DNA of 56,808 bases from Planotetraspora mira (GCF_016863275.1 NZ_BOOO01000052.1:1-56808), one strand, 5' to 3'. Numbered from the stretch's first letter, positions 35,388 through 44,325 are shown. A program made the numbers and translations. The notes: generated by a model not told the origin, from the letters alone.

Positions 35388-37034
35388 ATGGAGTCCCCCA
35401 AGCACGCAGGCGACATCGCGGTCGCCGTTTCACAGGCCTACGGCGTCGAGACCATGTTCACGCTGTCCGGCGGCCATGTCTTCCCCCTCTACGACGGGGC
35501 CGTGCACGAAGACATGCGCATTCTCGACGTCCGCCATGAGCAGAGTGCGGTCTTCGCCGCCGAGGCGACCGCGCGCCTGACGAGAAAGCCGGGCCTGGCG
35601 GTGCTCACCGCCGGCCCGGGCATCACCAACGGCGTCTCCGGGATAGCCACGGCCCACTTCAACGGGTCGCCCGTGGTCGTGCTCGGGGGCCGGGCTCCGC
35701 GATCCCGGTGGGGATCGGGAGCGCTGCAGGAGATGGACCATCCGCCGCTGCTGGAACCCATCACCAAGCTCGCCTTCACCGGGTCGGGTGCGGACTCCAT
35801 CGGGCAGGACGTCGAGATGGCCTTCCGCACGGCCGTCGCCCCCCACCGCGGGCCGGTCTTCCTGGACTTCCACATGGACGACCTTTTCTCCCCCTCGGCC
35901 GAGCACGCCACCGAGACGCTGAGCCCGTCGCCGCTCGAACCGGACGAGGAGGCCCTCGCCCAGATCGCACGGCTGATCGCCGAGGCCGAGCGCCCGGTGC
36001 TCGTGCTGGGCTCGGACGTGTGGATGGAACGGGCGGAGGAGGCCGCGCGCGACTTCGCCGAGGAGTTCCGCCTCCCCGTCATCCCGAACGGCCAGGGCCG
36101 CGGCATCCTCCCGGCCGGCCACGAGTTGCTCGTCACGCGGGCACGCGGAACCGCCTTCGGGCAGGCGGACCTCGTGATCGCCGTCGGCACCCCGCTCGAC
36201 TTCCGCCTCGGCTACGGCTGGTTCGGCGGCAAGAACGGTGCTCCGCTCGCCAAGGTCGTCCACATCGGCGACGCGCCCTCCCAGATCGCCACGCACACCG
36301 GCCTGTCCGGGTCGGCGGCGGGCGACCTGTCGGTGCTCTTCTGGAGCCTCTCCAAGGCGTGCGGGACGGCGAGTGTGAACCCCAGGGCCTACGCCCCCTG
36401 GCTGGCCAAGCTGGCCGAGACGGCCACGGCCGCGATCGCGGCGGACCTCCCCTTGCTGGAGTCGGACTCCGACCCGATCCACCCCATGCGCATCTACGGC
36501 GAACTCGGCCGACTCCTGGCCGACGATGCCGTGGTGATCGGCGACGGCGGCGACTTCGTGTCCTACGCGGGCAAGTACGTCGAGCCCCGCAAGCCCGGCA
36601 ACTGGCTCGACCCGGGTCCGTACGGCTGCCTCGGGACCGGGCTCGGGTACTCCATCGCGGCCCGCGTCGCGCGGCCCTCCTCACAGGTCGTCCTGCTCCT
36701 CGGGGACGGCGCGGCCGGGTTCTCGCTCATGGACGTCGACACGCTGGTACGGCACAAGCTGCCCGTCGTCATGATCTGCGGCAACAACGGCATGTGGGGC
36801 CTGGAGAAGCACCCCATGCAGATGTTGTACGGCTATGACGTGGCGGCCGAGCTTCAGCCCCAGACCCGGTACGACCAGGTGGTCACCGCCCTCGGCGGCG
36901 CCGGCGAACTGGTGACGTCCCCGGCGGAGATCGCGCCCGCGCTGCAGCGTGCGTTCGACTCCGGCGTGCCGTACCTGGTGAACATCGCCACCGACCCGGA
37001 GGTCGCCTATCCCCGGAACACCACCGGGGTGTGA
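35388..37034 (+). CDS. ThDP-dependent enzyme, IlvG-like acetolactate-synthase family
   Basis: A 548-aa three-domain ThDP enzyme. Residue E51 (RHEQSA) is the cofactor-activating Glu; the FAD/Rossmann-like middle domain spans ~190-330; the C-terminal ThDP motif is GDGAAGF through ICGNN. It resembles mycobacterial IlvG (Rv1820) along its length, including TLSGGHVFPLYDGA, AVLTAGPGITNG and NNGMWGLEKHPMQ. True acetolactate synthase activity is not certain for this subgroup. TAGGTT lies 6 nt before the ATG without a ribosome-binding site, suggesting a leaderless mRNA. Sits 88 nt after bioB but looks independently transcribed. Confidence 0.88.
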   Translation: MESPKHAGDIAVAVSQAYGVETMFTLSGGHVFPLYDGAVHEDMRILDVRHEQSAVFAAEATARLTRKPGLAVLTAGPGITNGVSGIATAHFNGSPVVVLGGRAPRSRWGSGALQEMDHPPLLEPITKLAFTGSGADSIGQDVEMAFRTAVAPHRGPVFLDFHMDDLFSPSAEHATETLSPSPLEPDEEALAQIARLIAEAERPVLVLGSDVWMERAEEAARDFAEEFRLPVIPNGQGRGILPAGHELLVTRARGTAFGQADLVIAVGTPLDFRLGYGWFGGKNGAPLAKVVHIGDAPSQIATHTGLSGSAAGDLSVLFWSLSKACGTASVNPRAYAPWLAKLAETATAAIAADLPLLESDSDPIHPMRIYGELGRLLADDAVVIGDGGDFVSYAGKYVEPRKPGNWLDPGPYGCLGTGLGYSIAARVARPSSQVVLLLGDGAAGFSLMDVDTLVRHKLPVVMICGNNGMWGLEKHPMQMLYGYDVAAELQPQTRYDQVVTALGGAGELVTSPAEIAPALQRAFDSGVPYLVNIATDPEVAYPRNTTGV

Positions 37035-37038
37035 CCAC

Positions 37039-37074
37039 GCGAGCCCCGGCCCCCTGTCAGGGCCGTGGGCTCGC
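37039..37074. terminator. Terminator hairpin after the IlvG-like gene
   Basis: GCGAGCCC (37039-37046) pairs with GGGCTCGC (37067-37074), with inner GGCCC/GGGCC. It lies between convergent ilvG-like and bsaP-like stops. Confidence 0.7.
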
Positions 37075-37091
37075 CGACGCGGTGCGGCGGC

Positions 37092-37280
37092 TCACTCCGC
37101 CGCACTGCCGTGCTCGGAGCAGCGTGCCGACCAGCTCCGGGGAGTGACCTGCACCACCATGCGACGGCGGCACCGGGGGCAGTAGCGCGGCGGCTCCATC
37201 GCCCGGGCGGCCAGGCATGCGGCGTGATCACCCTCGGCGGCCGGCCGGCCGCAGTGATCGCAGAAGGGGTCCACGGTCAT
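37092..37280 (-). CDS. bsaP: Biotin synthase auxiliary protein (BsaP-like)
   Basis: A 62-aa zinc-ribbon-like or cluster-binding protein with C7-x2-C10, C22, C34-x2-C37 and C54-x2-H57. The phrases [20 protein letters not shown] and [15 protein letters not shown] resemble what I recall of mycobacterial Rv1590 and corynebacterial BsaP, which are needed for BioB activity. Those genes are usually directly after bioB; here it is on the opposite strand beyond the IlvG-like gene. ATG 37280 preferred; GTG 37283 also possible. Identification rests on memory of the family. Confidence 0.75.
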   Translation of the reverse strand: MTVDPFCDHCGRPAAEGDHAACLAARAMEPPRYCPRCRRRMVVQVTPRSWSARCSEHGSAAE

Positions 37281-37312
37281 CACCTTAATCGGCCCCTAAT
37301 AGGCTGGCACGT

Positions 37313-37690
37313 ATGACACTGGCTCCTGGCCTGCGCTCCGAGGTCCTCATCATGGTGGAGCGGGAAGACACCGCGATCCGGGTGGGCAGCGGTGACGTGC
37401 CGGTCCTGGGCACGCCGCGGCTGCTCTCGTTCGCCGAGGGCGCCACGGTGAAGGCGGTCCAGCACTATCTCGCACCCGGCCAGACCTCGGTCGGCACCAA
37501 GGTCCATCTGGAGCACATCGCACCGAGCCCGGTCGGGATGCACGTGGAGATCGCGGCCGAGTTGACCGAGGTGGACGGCAGGAGGCTGGTCTTCTCGATC
37601 ATGGCCGTCGACAAGAGGGGCGTCCTCGTGGGCACCGGCACCATCGAGCGTGTGGTCGTGGACCGCGAGAGGTTCCTTTCGCGCCTGTGA
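37313..37690 (+). CDS. Hotdog thioesterase, FlK-like
   Basis: A 125-aa hotdog-fold protein resembling the fluoroacetyl-CoA thioesterase family (VLGTPRLLSFAEGATVKAVQ, TSVGTKVHLEHIAPSPVGM). It probably hydrolyses an unknown small acyl-CoA. TAGGCT ends 7 nt before the ATG with no ribosome-binding site, so it is probably leaderless. Divergent from bsaP-like (32-nt gap) and convergent with the biotin-acceptor gene. Confidence 0.8.
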   Translation: MTLAPGLRSEVLIMVEREDTAIRVGSGDVPVLGTPRLLSFAEGATVKAVQHYLAPGQTSVGTKVHLEHIAPSPVGMHVEIAAELTEVDGRRLVFSIMAVDKRGVLVGTGTIERVVVDRERFLSRL

Positions 37691-37698
37691 GCCCGCCG

Positions 37699-37911
37699 TC
37701 ACTCGATGACGGCGATCAGGTGACCCTCCTGGATGACGTCGCCCTCGGCGACCTTCAGTTGGGCCACGACCCCGGAGTCCTCGGCGAGGACCGGGATCTC
37801 CATCTTCATCGACTCCAGGATGACGAGCGTGTCGCCCTCCTCGACCGTGTCACCCTCGGCGACGACGATCTTCCAGACGTTCGCCACCATCTCGGCGCGT
37901 ACCTCGGCCAC
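37699..37911 (-). CDS. Small biotinyl carrier protein (TB7.3-like)
   Basis: A 70-aa biotin/lipoyl domain protein. K36 in ESMKMEIPV is the biotinylation site. It lacks the N-terminal extension of classical BCCP, matching mycobacterial TB7.3 (Rv3221c), which also lies beside pdtaS. The GTG at 37911 follows GGAGGGGAG. It is 25 nt downstream of the biotin carboxylase gene on the same strand, suggesting that the two form subunits of an acyl-CoA carboxylase; no carboxyltransferase gene is present here. Confidence 0.93.
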   Translation of the reverse strand: MAEVRAEMVANVWKIVVAEGDTVEEGDTLVILESMKMEIPVLAEDSGVVAQLKVAEGDVIQEGHLIAVIE

Positions 37912-37936
37912 TGGAACTCCCCTCCATCGTGATCAA

Positions 37937-39289
37937 CTATCGGGCTTTCCTCATCCGGGAAACCAGCCCGGTGTCGTAGTCCCCGCTCACGAACTCGGGG
38001 TCGTCCAGCAGTTCGGCACAGAATGGCAGATTGTTCTTGGGCCCCTCGACCTTGAAGGCGGCGACGGCCGTACGGGCCCGGGCCACGGCCTCGTCGCGGG
38101 TCGCGCCATGGACGCAGAGCTTGGCCATCAGCGGATCGTAGAACGGGGTGACGGTGTTGCCCGCCACGTATCCGGAGTCGACCCGCACGCCCTCACCCGA
38201 GGGTTCCTCCCACACATCGATCTTCCCCGGCCCGGGGAAGAAGCGCTTGGGGTCCTCCGCGTACACACGGAACTCGATCGCGTGGCCACCCGGACGCGCC
38301 TCCAGGGCGTAGACCTCGCCGGCGGCGATCCGGATCTGGTGCTCGACCAGATCGAGGCCGGTGACCAGTTCGGTGACCGGGTGCTCGACCTGGAGGCGGG
38401 TGTTCATCTCCAGGAACACGAAGTCCTGCGCGTCGGCGTCCACCAGGCACTCGACGGTGCCCGCGCCGCGATAGCCGACCGCCTCACCCGCACGCACCGC
38501 CGCGGCCAGCATGCGCTCGCGCAGATCGGCGGTGATGCCGGGTGACGGGCTCTCCTCGACCACCTTCTGGTGGCGGCGCTGGACCGAGCAGTCCCGCTCT
38601 CCGAGCGCGACCACGGTGCCGTCGGCGAGGCCGAGGATCTGGATCTCCACGTGCCGTGCGCGCTCGATGTAACGCTCCAGCAGGATCGCCCGGCTCGTGC
38701 CGTCCTGGGCCCCGCCGAACCTGGCGGCCGCACGTGAGGCCTGCTCGAAGGCCTTGCCGAGCGACTCCTCGTCGTGCGCGACGCCCATGCCGATCCCACC
38801 GCCGCCGCCCGCGGTCTTCACCATGACCGGGTAGCCGATCCGCTCGGCCGCCCGCACGGCCTCCGTGAGCGCCCCCACAGGCTCACGGGTTCCGGCGGCG
38901 ACCGGGACTCCGGCCGACTCCATCATGTTCCGGGCGTTGATCTTGTCACCCATCCGCTCGATGGCCTCGGGCGCCGGCCCGATCCAGACGAGCCCCGCCT
39001 CGGTCACCGCGCGGGCGAAGGACGCGTTCTCGGCCAGGAAGCCGTAGCCCGGATGAACCGCCTGCGCGCCGGTGGCGCGGGCGGCGGCGATGACCTTGTC
39101 CACGTCGAGATAGCTCTGGGCGGGAGCCGCCGGTCCGAGCAGGACGGCGTCGTCCGCCTCGGTGACGAAGGGCAGGTCGGCATCCGCCTCAGAGTGGACC
39201 GCGATCGCGCGCAGCCCCATCCGCTGCACCGTACGGATGATCCGCCGCGCGATTTCGCCACGGTTGGCGACGAGGACTGAGTCGAACAC
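37937..39289 (-). CDS. accC: Biotin carboxylase subunit (AccC-like)
   Basis: A 450-aa biotin carboxylase, the usual length. VFDSVLVANRGEIARR begins the protein, then HPGYGFLAEN, the ATP-grasp Gly loop KTAGGGGGIGMG, ERDCSVQRRHQK and FLEMNTRLQVEHPVTE with catalytic residues. It carboxylates biotin on a carrier with ATP and bicarbonate. The GTG at 39289 is the natural start; the reading frame remains open far upstream only because of GC bias. It lacks a fused BCCP domain, so the adjacent 70-aa carrier is the likely partner. Confidence 0.94.
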   Translation of the reverse strand: MFDSVLVANRGEIARRIIRTVQRMGLRAIAVHSEADADLPFVTEADDAVLLGPAAPAQSYLDVDKVIAAARATGAQAVHPGYGFLAENASFARAVTEAGLVWIGPAPEAIERMGDKINARNMMESAGVPVAAGTREPVGALTEAVRAAERIGYPVMVKTAGGGGGIGMGVAHDEESLGKAFEQASRAAARFGGAQDGTSRAILLERYIERARHVEIQILGLADGTVVALGERDCSVQRRHQKVVEESPSPGITADLRERMLAAAVRAGEAVGYRGAGTVECLVDADAQDFVFLEMNTRLQVEHPVTELVTGLDLVEHQIRIAAGEVYALEARPGGHAIEFRVYAEDPKRFFPGPGKIDVWEEPSGEGVRVDSGYVAGNTVTPFYDPLMAKLCVHGATRDEAVARARTAVAAFKVEGPKNNLPFCAELLDDPEFVSGDYDTGLVSRMRKAR

Positions 39290-39423
39290 GCAGCCCACCC
39301 TATGGCGATTCCCGAGGTCGACTCCCCGACCGTTTCCAACGGAACCCGACAGGCGAATCTGTAGGGTCGCCACAAAAAGCGCTGCCTGCGCACCCCGTAG
39401 AACCCGTTTCGGTGATATGTCTG

Positions 39424-40698
39424 CTACAAGCGCGTCATCGTGAGCCGGTCGACCACCCGGGCCATCGCCTCCACGACCATCGGATCGTACTCCGTCCCGC
39501 CGTCGAGCCGGAGCCGCTCCAGCGCGGCGGCCGCGCGGTCCCTGTCCGTCGACGCACCCACCAGGTCGTCGTACGCGTTGGCCGCCTTGATGATCCGGCT
39601 GGCCGCGGGCGGCGACTCGGCGACCGGGTCGCACTGCCTCCGGACGATCTCGGCGACGCCGTGCAGCACGCCGGTCTTCCTGATCACCTCGGCGCCCAGC
39701 TCCGCGATGCGCCTGGCCTGCGCGGGATCGGTCAGCACGGTGGCCCCGCCCGGAATCGGATCGCGCAGCGAGAGCTGGCCGATGTCGTGCATGAGAGCGG
39801 CGTACTCCAACTCGAGCAGCTGCGGCTCGGGCATGCCGAGCTCCCTGCCGATGGCGATGGACAGCTGGCTGACCCGGCGGGAGTGGCCGGGTTCGACGTA
39901 GCCGCCCACCTCGGTGACCCGGCTCAGCGCCCGGACGGTCTGCAGATAGGTGGCCCTGATCCCGGCGTACTTGCGGAAGGCCACCTGCGTGACCAGCAGC
40001 GGCGCCGCGAAGGCCGGCAGCGCGGTCAGGTCCATGCTGTGGGAGGCGAGCGCGAGGAGCATCCCGGAGGCGGCCACCGCGGCGCCCAGCGGCGCCGCCA
40101 TCCTGATCTCGTCCCGTACGGCCACGCCGAACGCGGTCCTGACCTGCTCGGAGCGGAGCATCGCGGCGATCACCACGTCGGCCGTGAGCATCACGGCGAT
40201 GAGCAGCGCCATCACCCCGAGGGCAGGCCACCAGTCACCCGCCGCGGCCACCTCGTAGAGCGGATGCGCGACCGGGCGGTAGGCGAAGGCCAGCAGGGAA
40301 CCGGCGAGCAGCCGCCTGGCCATCGCGTCCAGACGCGGAGGACGGCCGACGGCTATGTGCGGCAGGGCGCCGGCGATCATGCCGACCGACATCACCGCGA
40401 CGACCTGCAGCGCCGACTGGGTCGCCTCGCGGCCGCCGACGTCGAGCAGGAGCGCGTATCCGAGGGAGGCGGCCGTCGAGACCGGCGCCACCTCGCGGTT
40501 CCCCGGCATGGTCAGCCGGGCGAGCTCTCCCGCGGCGATCAGCACGCCGAATCCGATCGCCACCTGCGAGTCGACCAGGCCGACCGCGGCCGTGTGGGAG
40601 ATGCCCGCGACGGTCAGCATGCCGGCCGCGCAGATGAGCAGGAGCTGGCCGGAGTCGAGCCCCGGCGACCGGGTGGCCGCCATCCGCCGCTCGCTCAC
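39424..40698 (-). CDS. Membrane HD-GYP-type protein with degenerate GYP motif
   Basis: A 424-aa protein with several hydrophobic segments in residues ~15-230 and a C-terminal HD domain. H304-D305 (MHDIGQ) is kept, but the second metal-site region, HHExxDGxGYP in true HD-GYP phosphodiesterases, reads RRQCDPVAE here. Metal binding and c-di-GMP hydrolysis are therefore doubtful; it may be a sensor or a partner. It overlaps the upstream intact homologue by GTGA and is co-translated with it. Confidence 0.82.
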   Translation of the reverse strand: MSERRMAATRSPGLDSGQLLLICAAGMLTVAGISHTAAVGLVDSQVAIGFGVLIAAGELARLTMPGNREVAPVSTAASLGYALLLDVGGREATQSALQVVAVMSVGMIAGALPHIAVGRPPRLDAMARRLLAGSLLAFAYRPVAHPLYEVAAAGDWWPALGVMALLIAVMLTADVVIAAMLRSEQVRTAFGVAVRDEIRMAAPLGAAVAASGMLLALASHSMDLTALPAFAAPLLVTQVAFRKYAGIRATYLQTVRALSRVTEVGGYVEPGHSRRVSQLSIAIGRELGMPEPQLLELEYAALMHDIGQLSLRDPIPGGATVLTDPAQARRIAELGAEVIRKTGVLHGVAEIVRRQCDPVAESPPAASRIIKAANAYDDLVGASTDRDRAAAALERLRLDGGTEYDPMVVEAMARVVDRLTMTRL

Positions 40699-42047
40699 CG
40701 CTCCGACACCACCTGGATGGGCATCGTCGGGTCGTCGTGGTCCTTGGCGGTCGTCTCGACCACGTCGTCGGAGGGGGCCGGCGTGGTCTGCGGCGGATGC
40801 CAGCCGTCCCTGCTCAGCGCCTTGATGAACGTGCTGACCATGATCGGGTCGAACTGCGTGCCCGCGTTCTTGAGCAGCTCACCCACCGCGACGTCGATCG
40901 GCTTCGCCTTGCGGTAGGCCCGGTCGGAGGTCATCGAGTCGAACGCGTCCGCCACCGCGATGATCCGGGCGAACTCCGGGATCTCCGCCCCGGCCAGGCC
41001 CATCGGGTAGCCCTTCCCGTCGACCCGCTCGTGATGGTGCATGATTCCGGCGAACGCCTCGTCCAGGAAGTCGATCCCACGCACGATCTCCAGGCCGCGC
41101 ATGGGATGAAGCTGGATGGCGGCGTACTCCTCCTCGGTGAGGTCTCCGTCCTTCTGCAGGACCTTCGTCGGCACGCCCAGCTTGCCCACGTCGTGCAACA
41201 TCCCGGCGTAGCGGATGGCCTGAAGGCGCTCGGCCCCCATCCCGATCTCCTCGGCGATCATGCCGGAGGCGGCCGAGACACGGGTGCAGTGGCCCCGGGT
41301 GTAGTAGTCCTTGGTCTCCACCGCCTGGCACAGGGCCGCGATCGTCGCGTCATAGGAGCGCTGTTCGGCGTGGTAGTGGCCGAGCGCCCAGCGGGCGACG
41401 AACAGGGGCAGCAGGACGAGCACGGTCGAGATCGACTCCACCGTGGCCCACAGCCCGGCGATCAGCAGGCCGAAGGTGGCGTATCCCACGTAGGACCCGA
41501 GGAACTGGACCATGCCGCGCAACGCGACCTGGTGCCTGCCCAGTCCCCCCACCAGCAGCAGGATCATCGCGGTCAGCGCGACGTTGATCGCGACGAAGGC
41601 CGCGGTGGCCGCGCCGTACGGGACGAGGATGCCGGGGAAGTCGGTGATCTCCGGCAGGCCCGGCACGCCGCCCGCGAGCTCGAACGCCCGGCCGGCCGCG
41701 TATCCGCAGATCACGAATTGCGCGCCGTTGAACAGACGCTTGACGACGGCGAGGCCGGGGCGCACGCTCAGCACGGCCATCAGGCCGACGAGCGCCGCGC
41801 CTTCAGCCCCGACGAGGACCACGGCCGCCAGGGCGGCGGAGTAACTGACGGAGACGGCGGCCTGCGGCACGTTGAGCAACGTCGGAACGGACTCGCAGAC
41901 CAGGAACAGCAGCCCGAGCACGAGGAGGGTCGGCCAGTGGATGTCCGCCGTCCACTCAGGCGCGAGAATGCAGTGCGCGAGCAGGTAGACCGCGGCCCCG
42001 ATGATCGCGACGAAATAGATCCTGGCAGGCCACGGTAGTTCCCGCAT
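40695..42047 (-). CDS. Membrane-bound HD-GYP domain phosphodiesterase
   Basis: A 450-aa protein with an N-terminal membrane region of about six helices (residues ~8-225) resembling sensory MASE-type modules. A complete HD-GYP domain follows: H285-D286 (MLHDVGK), H338-H-E340, D343-G-K-G346-Y347-P348. Such enzymes cleave cyclic di-GMP to pGpG/GMP. ATG 42047 has GAGGTGG upstream. It is translationally coupled to a degenerate paralogue and probably co-transcribed with the small membrane peptide gene upstream. The pair probably arose by tandem duplication. Confidence 0.9.
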   Translation of the reverse strand: MRELPWPARIYFVAIIGAAVYLLAHCILAPEWTADIHWPTLLVLGLLFLVCESVPTLLNVPQAAVSVSYSAALAAVVLVGAEGAALVGLMAVLSVRPGLAVVKRLFNGAQFVICGYAAGRAFELAGGVPGLPEITDFPGILVPYGAATAAFVAINVALTAMILLLVGGLGRHQVALRGMVQFLGSYVGYATFGLLIAGLWATVESISTVLVLLPLFVARWALGHYHAEQRSYDATIAALCQAVETKDYYTRGHCTRVSAASGMIAEEIGMGAERLQAIRYAGMLHDVGKLGVPTKVLQKDGDLTEEEYAAIQLHPMRGLEIVRGIDFLDEAFAGIMHHHERVDGKGYPMGLAGAEIPEFARIIAVADAFDSMTSDRAYRKAKPIDVAVGELLKNAGTQFDPIMVSTFIKALSRDGWHPPQTTPAPSDDVVETTAKDHDDPTMPIQVVSER

Positions 42048-42112
42048 GACGCCACCTCGGGTGAGAGAAGCCTATGGATCAGACGAGCAGGAAGTGGATC
42101 CACAGGCAGGAG

Positions 42113-42229
42113 CTACGTCCAGGAGATCCCCGGGGTCCCCGCAACGGTGCCGATAGTGCCGACGAGCACGACCACTGGGGTCAGCAGCGTCATTGCCGCC
42201 AATAGCCGGACGATGGTCTTCCCAAGCAT
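42113..42229 (-). CDS. Small 38-aa membrane peptide
   Basis: An ORF MLGKTIVRLLAAMTLLTP... ending GTPGISWT: a short basic N-terminus, one ~20-residue hydrophobic helix and a polar Trp-containing end. The ribosome-binding site GGAGG has 7-nt spacing to the ATG. It lies 65 nt upstream of the HD-GYP genes on the same strand, and a GTGGATCCAC palindrome (42094-42103) lies in the gap. I do not recognise a family. Strong ribosome-binding site, hydrophobic pattern and position support it being real. Confidence 0.6.
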   Translation of the reverse strand: MLGKTIVRLLAAMTLLTPVVVLVGTIGTVAGTPGISWT

Positions 42230-42378
42230 GGTGCCGCCTCCACATCGATTCGCCACTCAGGCTACAGAACGCGACACCGGCGATCGGGGATGTCGGGGCT
42301 TCGCGGCCAAAACGTAATCAAGCCATCACGCTGTGTTGAATTATCCGGATTTATCGCGTGGGAATCAACCCACATCGA

Positions 42379-43290
42379 TCACGTGCTCGTGGCCCAGGCG
42401 ACGGTCGCCTTGAGCCCGGCGGCGAGATCGTGCGCCGGCCGCCATCCGAGCCCTTCGAAGGCGGGGGCCGGGTCGACGGCCATGGCAGGCAGATCGCCCA
42501 GCCGGGGCGGCTCGAACGCGGGCTCGTCGGGGGCGCCGGCCGCGGCGGCGACGAGCGTGTGCAGGCGCCGGTCGGTCGTCTGCACGCCCGTCCCGAGATT
42601 GAACCGGCGGCCGTTCCCCTCAGGCCCGCACGCACGGGCGAAGCCGTCCACCACGTCGTCGACGAAGACGTAGTCGCGCGTCTGGGAGCCGTCGCCGTAC
42701 ACGACCGTGCGCCTGCCCGACAACAGGGCGTCCGTGAAGATCGAGACGACGCCCGCCTCGCCTTCCGGCGACTGGCGGGGGCCGTACACGTTGGACAGCA
42801 CCAACGTGGTGTACTCCAGGCCGTGCAGCCCGCGGTAGGCGGACAGGTAGATCTCGCCGCTGAGTTTCGACGCGGCGTACGGCGAACGCGGATCGGTGGC
42901 GGCGTCCGCCGGGACGGGGATGACCCGGGGCCTGCCGTACACGGCCACCGAGGAGGCGTAGACGACCTTGCGCGTGCCCGCGCGCCGCGCCGCCTCGAGC
43001 ACGTTGACCGTGCCCTCGACGTTCAGCCGGGCGTCGAGGGCGGGGTCGGCGACGCTCCTCCTGACGCTGATCTGCGCGGCCAGATGGCAGACGACCTCCG
43101 GCCGCAGGCCCTCGATCACCGGACCTATGGCGGGGTCGCGCACGTCCATCACGTGCAGGCGCGCCTCGGGGTTCCGGTTGCCGCCGGACGACAGATCGTC
43201 CAGCACCGTCACCTCGTGCCCGTCCCGCACCAGCCGATCGACCAGATTGGACCCGATGAACCCGGCTCCGCCCGTGACCAGTACCCGCAT
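42379..43290 (-). CDS. NAD-dependent epimerase/dehydratase (UDP-glucose 4-epimerase-like)
   Basis: A 303-aa extended SDR. The Rossmann motif TGGAGFIGSNL is at 6-16, catalytic Y-x3-K in SPYAASKLSGE, and a conserved GDGSQTRDYVFVDDVV near the end. It probably interconverts or modifies nucleotide sugars for envelope polysaccharides. The substrate is not evident. ATG 43290 has GGGAGGG upstream. It follows rsrA by 33 nt on the same strand and may be read through from the sigR-rsrA transcript. Confidence 0.88.
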   Translation of the reverse strand: MRVLVTGGAGFIGSNLVDRLVRDGHEVTVLDDLSSGGNRNPEARLHVMDVRDPAIGPVIEGLRPEVVCHLAAQISVRRSVADPALDARLNVEGTVNVLEAARRAGTRKVVYASSVAVYGRPRVIPVPADAATDPRSPYAASKLSGEIYLSAYRGLHGLEYTTLVLSNVYGPRQSPEGEAGVVSIFTDALLSGRRTVVYGDGSQTRDYVFVDDVVDGFARACGPEGNGRRFNLGTGVQTTDRRLHTLVAAAAGAPDEPAFEPPRLGDLPAMAVDPAPAFEGLGWRPAHDLAAGLKATVAWATST

Positions 43291-43323
43291 GCCGCCGCCC
43301 TCCCGAATCTCCGGGGGGAGATC

Positions 43324-43590
43324 CTAATCGGGAAGCTGGGCGCGCACCTGTTCGATCCGCCCCATCACCTTGGCCCGCAGGTCGTCGGGCACGGGATCGC
43401 AGCCGCAGTGCTTGGCGACGAGCTGCTTGACGACCTTCTCCAGGCCGTACTCTTCGAGGCACGAGTGGCACTCGTCGAGGTGCTGCCTGATGTCGGCGCA
43501 ACCGTGCTCGTCCAGCTCTCCGTCGAGGTAGCTGTAGATCCGGTCGAGAACGTCAGTACACGGGGTCTCGTGGTGGTTCCCGCAGCTCAT
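43324..43590 (-). CDS. rsrA: Zinc-binding anti-sigma factor RsrA
   Basis: An 88-aa ZAS-domain redox switch. The zinc ligands and redox cysteines C11, H37, C41 and C44 occupy the same numbers as in S. coelicolor RsrA. Oxidation forms a disulfide, expels zinc and frees the sigma factor. It overlaps the sigR stop by ATGA, ensuring equimolar synthesis. The C-terminal helix ([17 protein letters not shown]) wraps the sigma factor. Confidence 0.95.
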   Translation of the reverse strand: MSCGNHHETPCTDVLDRIYSYLDGELDEHGCADIRQHLDECHSCLEEYGLEKVVKQLVAKHCGCDPVPDDLRAKVMGRIEQVRAQLPD

Positions 43591-44315
43591 CGCCCCTCCT
43601 GGCCAACAGAGTCGTCGTCGCCCCCGCTGCGGGAGTCCGACCGCGCGAGCCCGCGGTCACGTGCGTAGTCCTGCAGCAGCGTCCGCAGCTGGCGGCGGCC
43701 GCGATGCAGGCGGGACATCACGGTGCCGATCGGCGTGCCCATGATGTCGGCGATCTCCTTGTACGGGAAGCCCTCGACGTCGGCCAGATAGACCGCGATG
43801 CGGAACTCCTCGGGAAGAGCCGCCAGTGCGTCCTTCACGTCGCTGTCGGGCAGGTGCTCGAGCGCCTCGATCTCGGCGGACTTGAGCCCGCTGGAGGTGT
43901 GCGACTCGGCCCGGGCGAGCTGCCAGTCCTCGATCTCCTCGGTGCCGGACTGCTTGGGCTCGCGCTGCTTCTTGCGATAGCTGTTGATGAAGGTGTTGGT
44001 CAGGATGCGGTAGAGCCAGGCCTTGAGGTTCGTGCCCTCTTGGAACTGGTGGAAGGAAGCGAAAGCCTTGGCGAAGGTCTCCTGCAGGAGGTCTTCCGCA
44101 TCCGCTGGGTTACGGGTCATCCGGAGCGCGGCGGAGTAGAGCTGGTCGAGATACGGCATGACGTCGCGCTCGAACCGCTCACTGCGCTGCCCCAGAGTCT
44201 CCTCAACTGTCTTGGAGACCGGACCCACCCCCTTCAGAACACCGTACCCAGCCGAGAATACCGGCCTGGTAGCGGCGCCCCTGCCGGGGGCTTCCGGCAG
44301 CACCAACGTGTTCAT
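43587..44315 (-). CDS. sigR: ECF sigma factor SigR (SigH-type, thiol-oxidative stress)
   Basis: A 242-aa sigma factor with region 2 ([22 protein letters not shown]), linker and region 4 ([25 protein letters not shown]). [25 protein letters not shown] is nearly invariant among SigR proteins. Start choice is uncertain: ATG 44315 gives a ~35-residue extension before the conserved core ([13 protein letters not shown]) like the unstable SigR' form of S. coelicolor; a GTG near VGPVSK would give the short form. A SigR-type promoter ends 10 nt before ATG 44315. Controls mycothiol, thioredoxin and proteasome genes in relatives. Confidence 0.93.
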   Translation of the reverse strand: MNTLVLPEAPGRGAATRPVFSAGYGVLKGVGPVSKTVEETLGQRSERFERDVMPYLDQLYSAALRMTRNPADAEDLLQETFAKAFASFHQFQEGTNLKAWLYRILTNTFINSYRKKQREPKQSGTEEIEDWQLARAESHTSSGLKSAEIEALEHLPDSDVKDALAALPEEFRIAVYLADVEGFPYKEIADIMGTPIGTVMSRLHRGRRQLRTLLQDYARDRGLARSDSRSGGDDDSVGQEGR

Positions 44316-44325
44316 GCCCACCTGT

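Noticed and set aside
37937-40231. An apparent extended biotin carboxylase
   Set aside because: The upstream part is the wrong frame of an HD-GYP gene; the enzyme begins at 39289.
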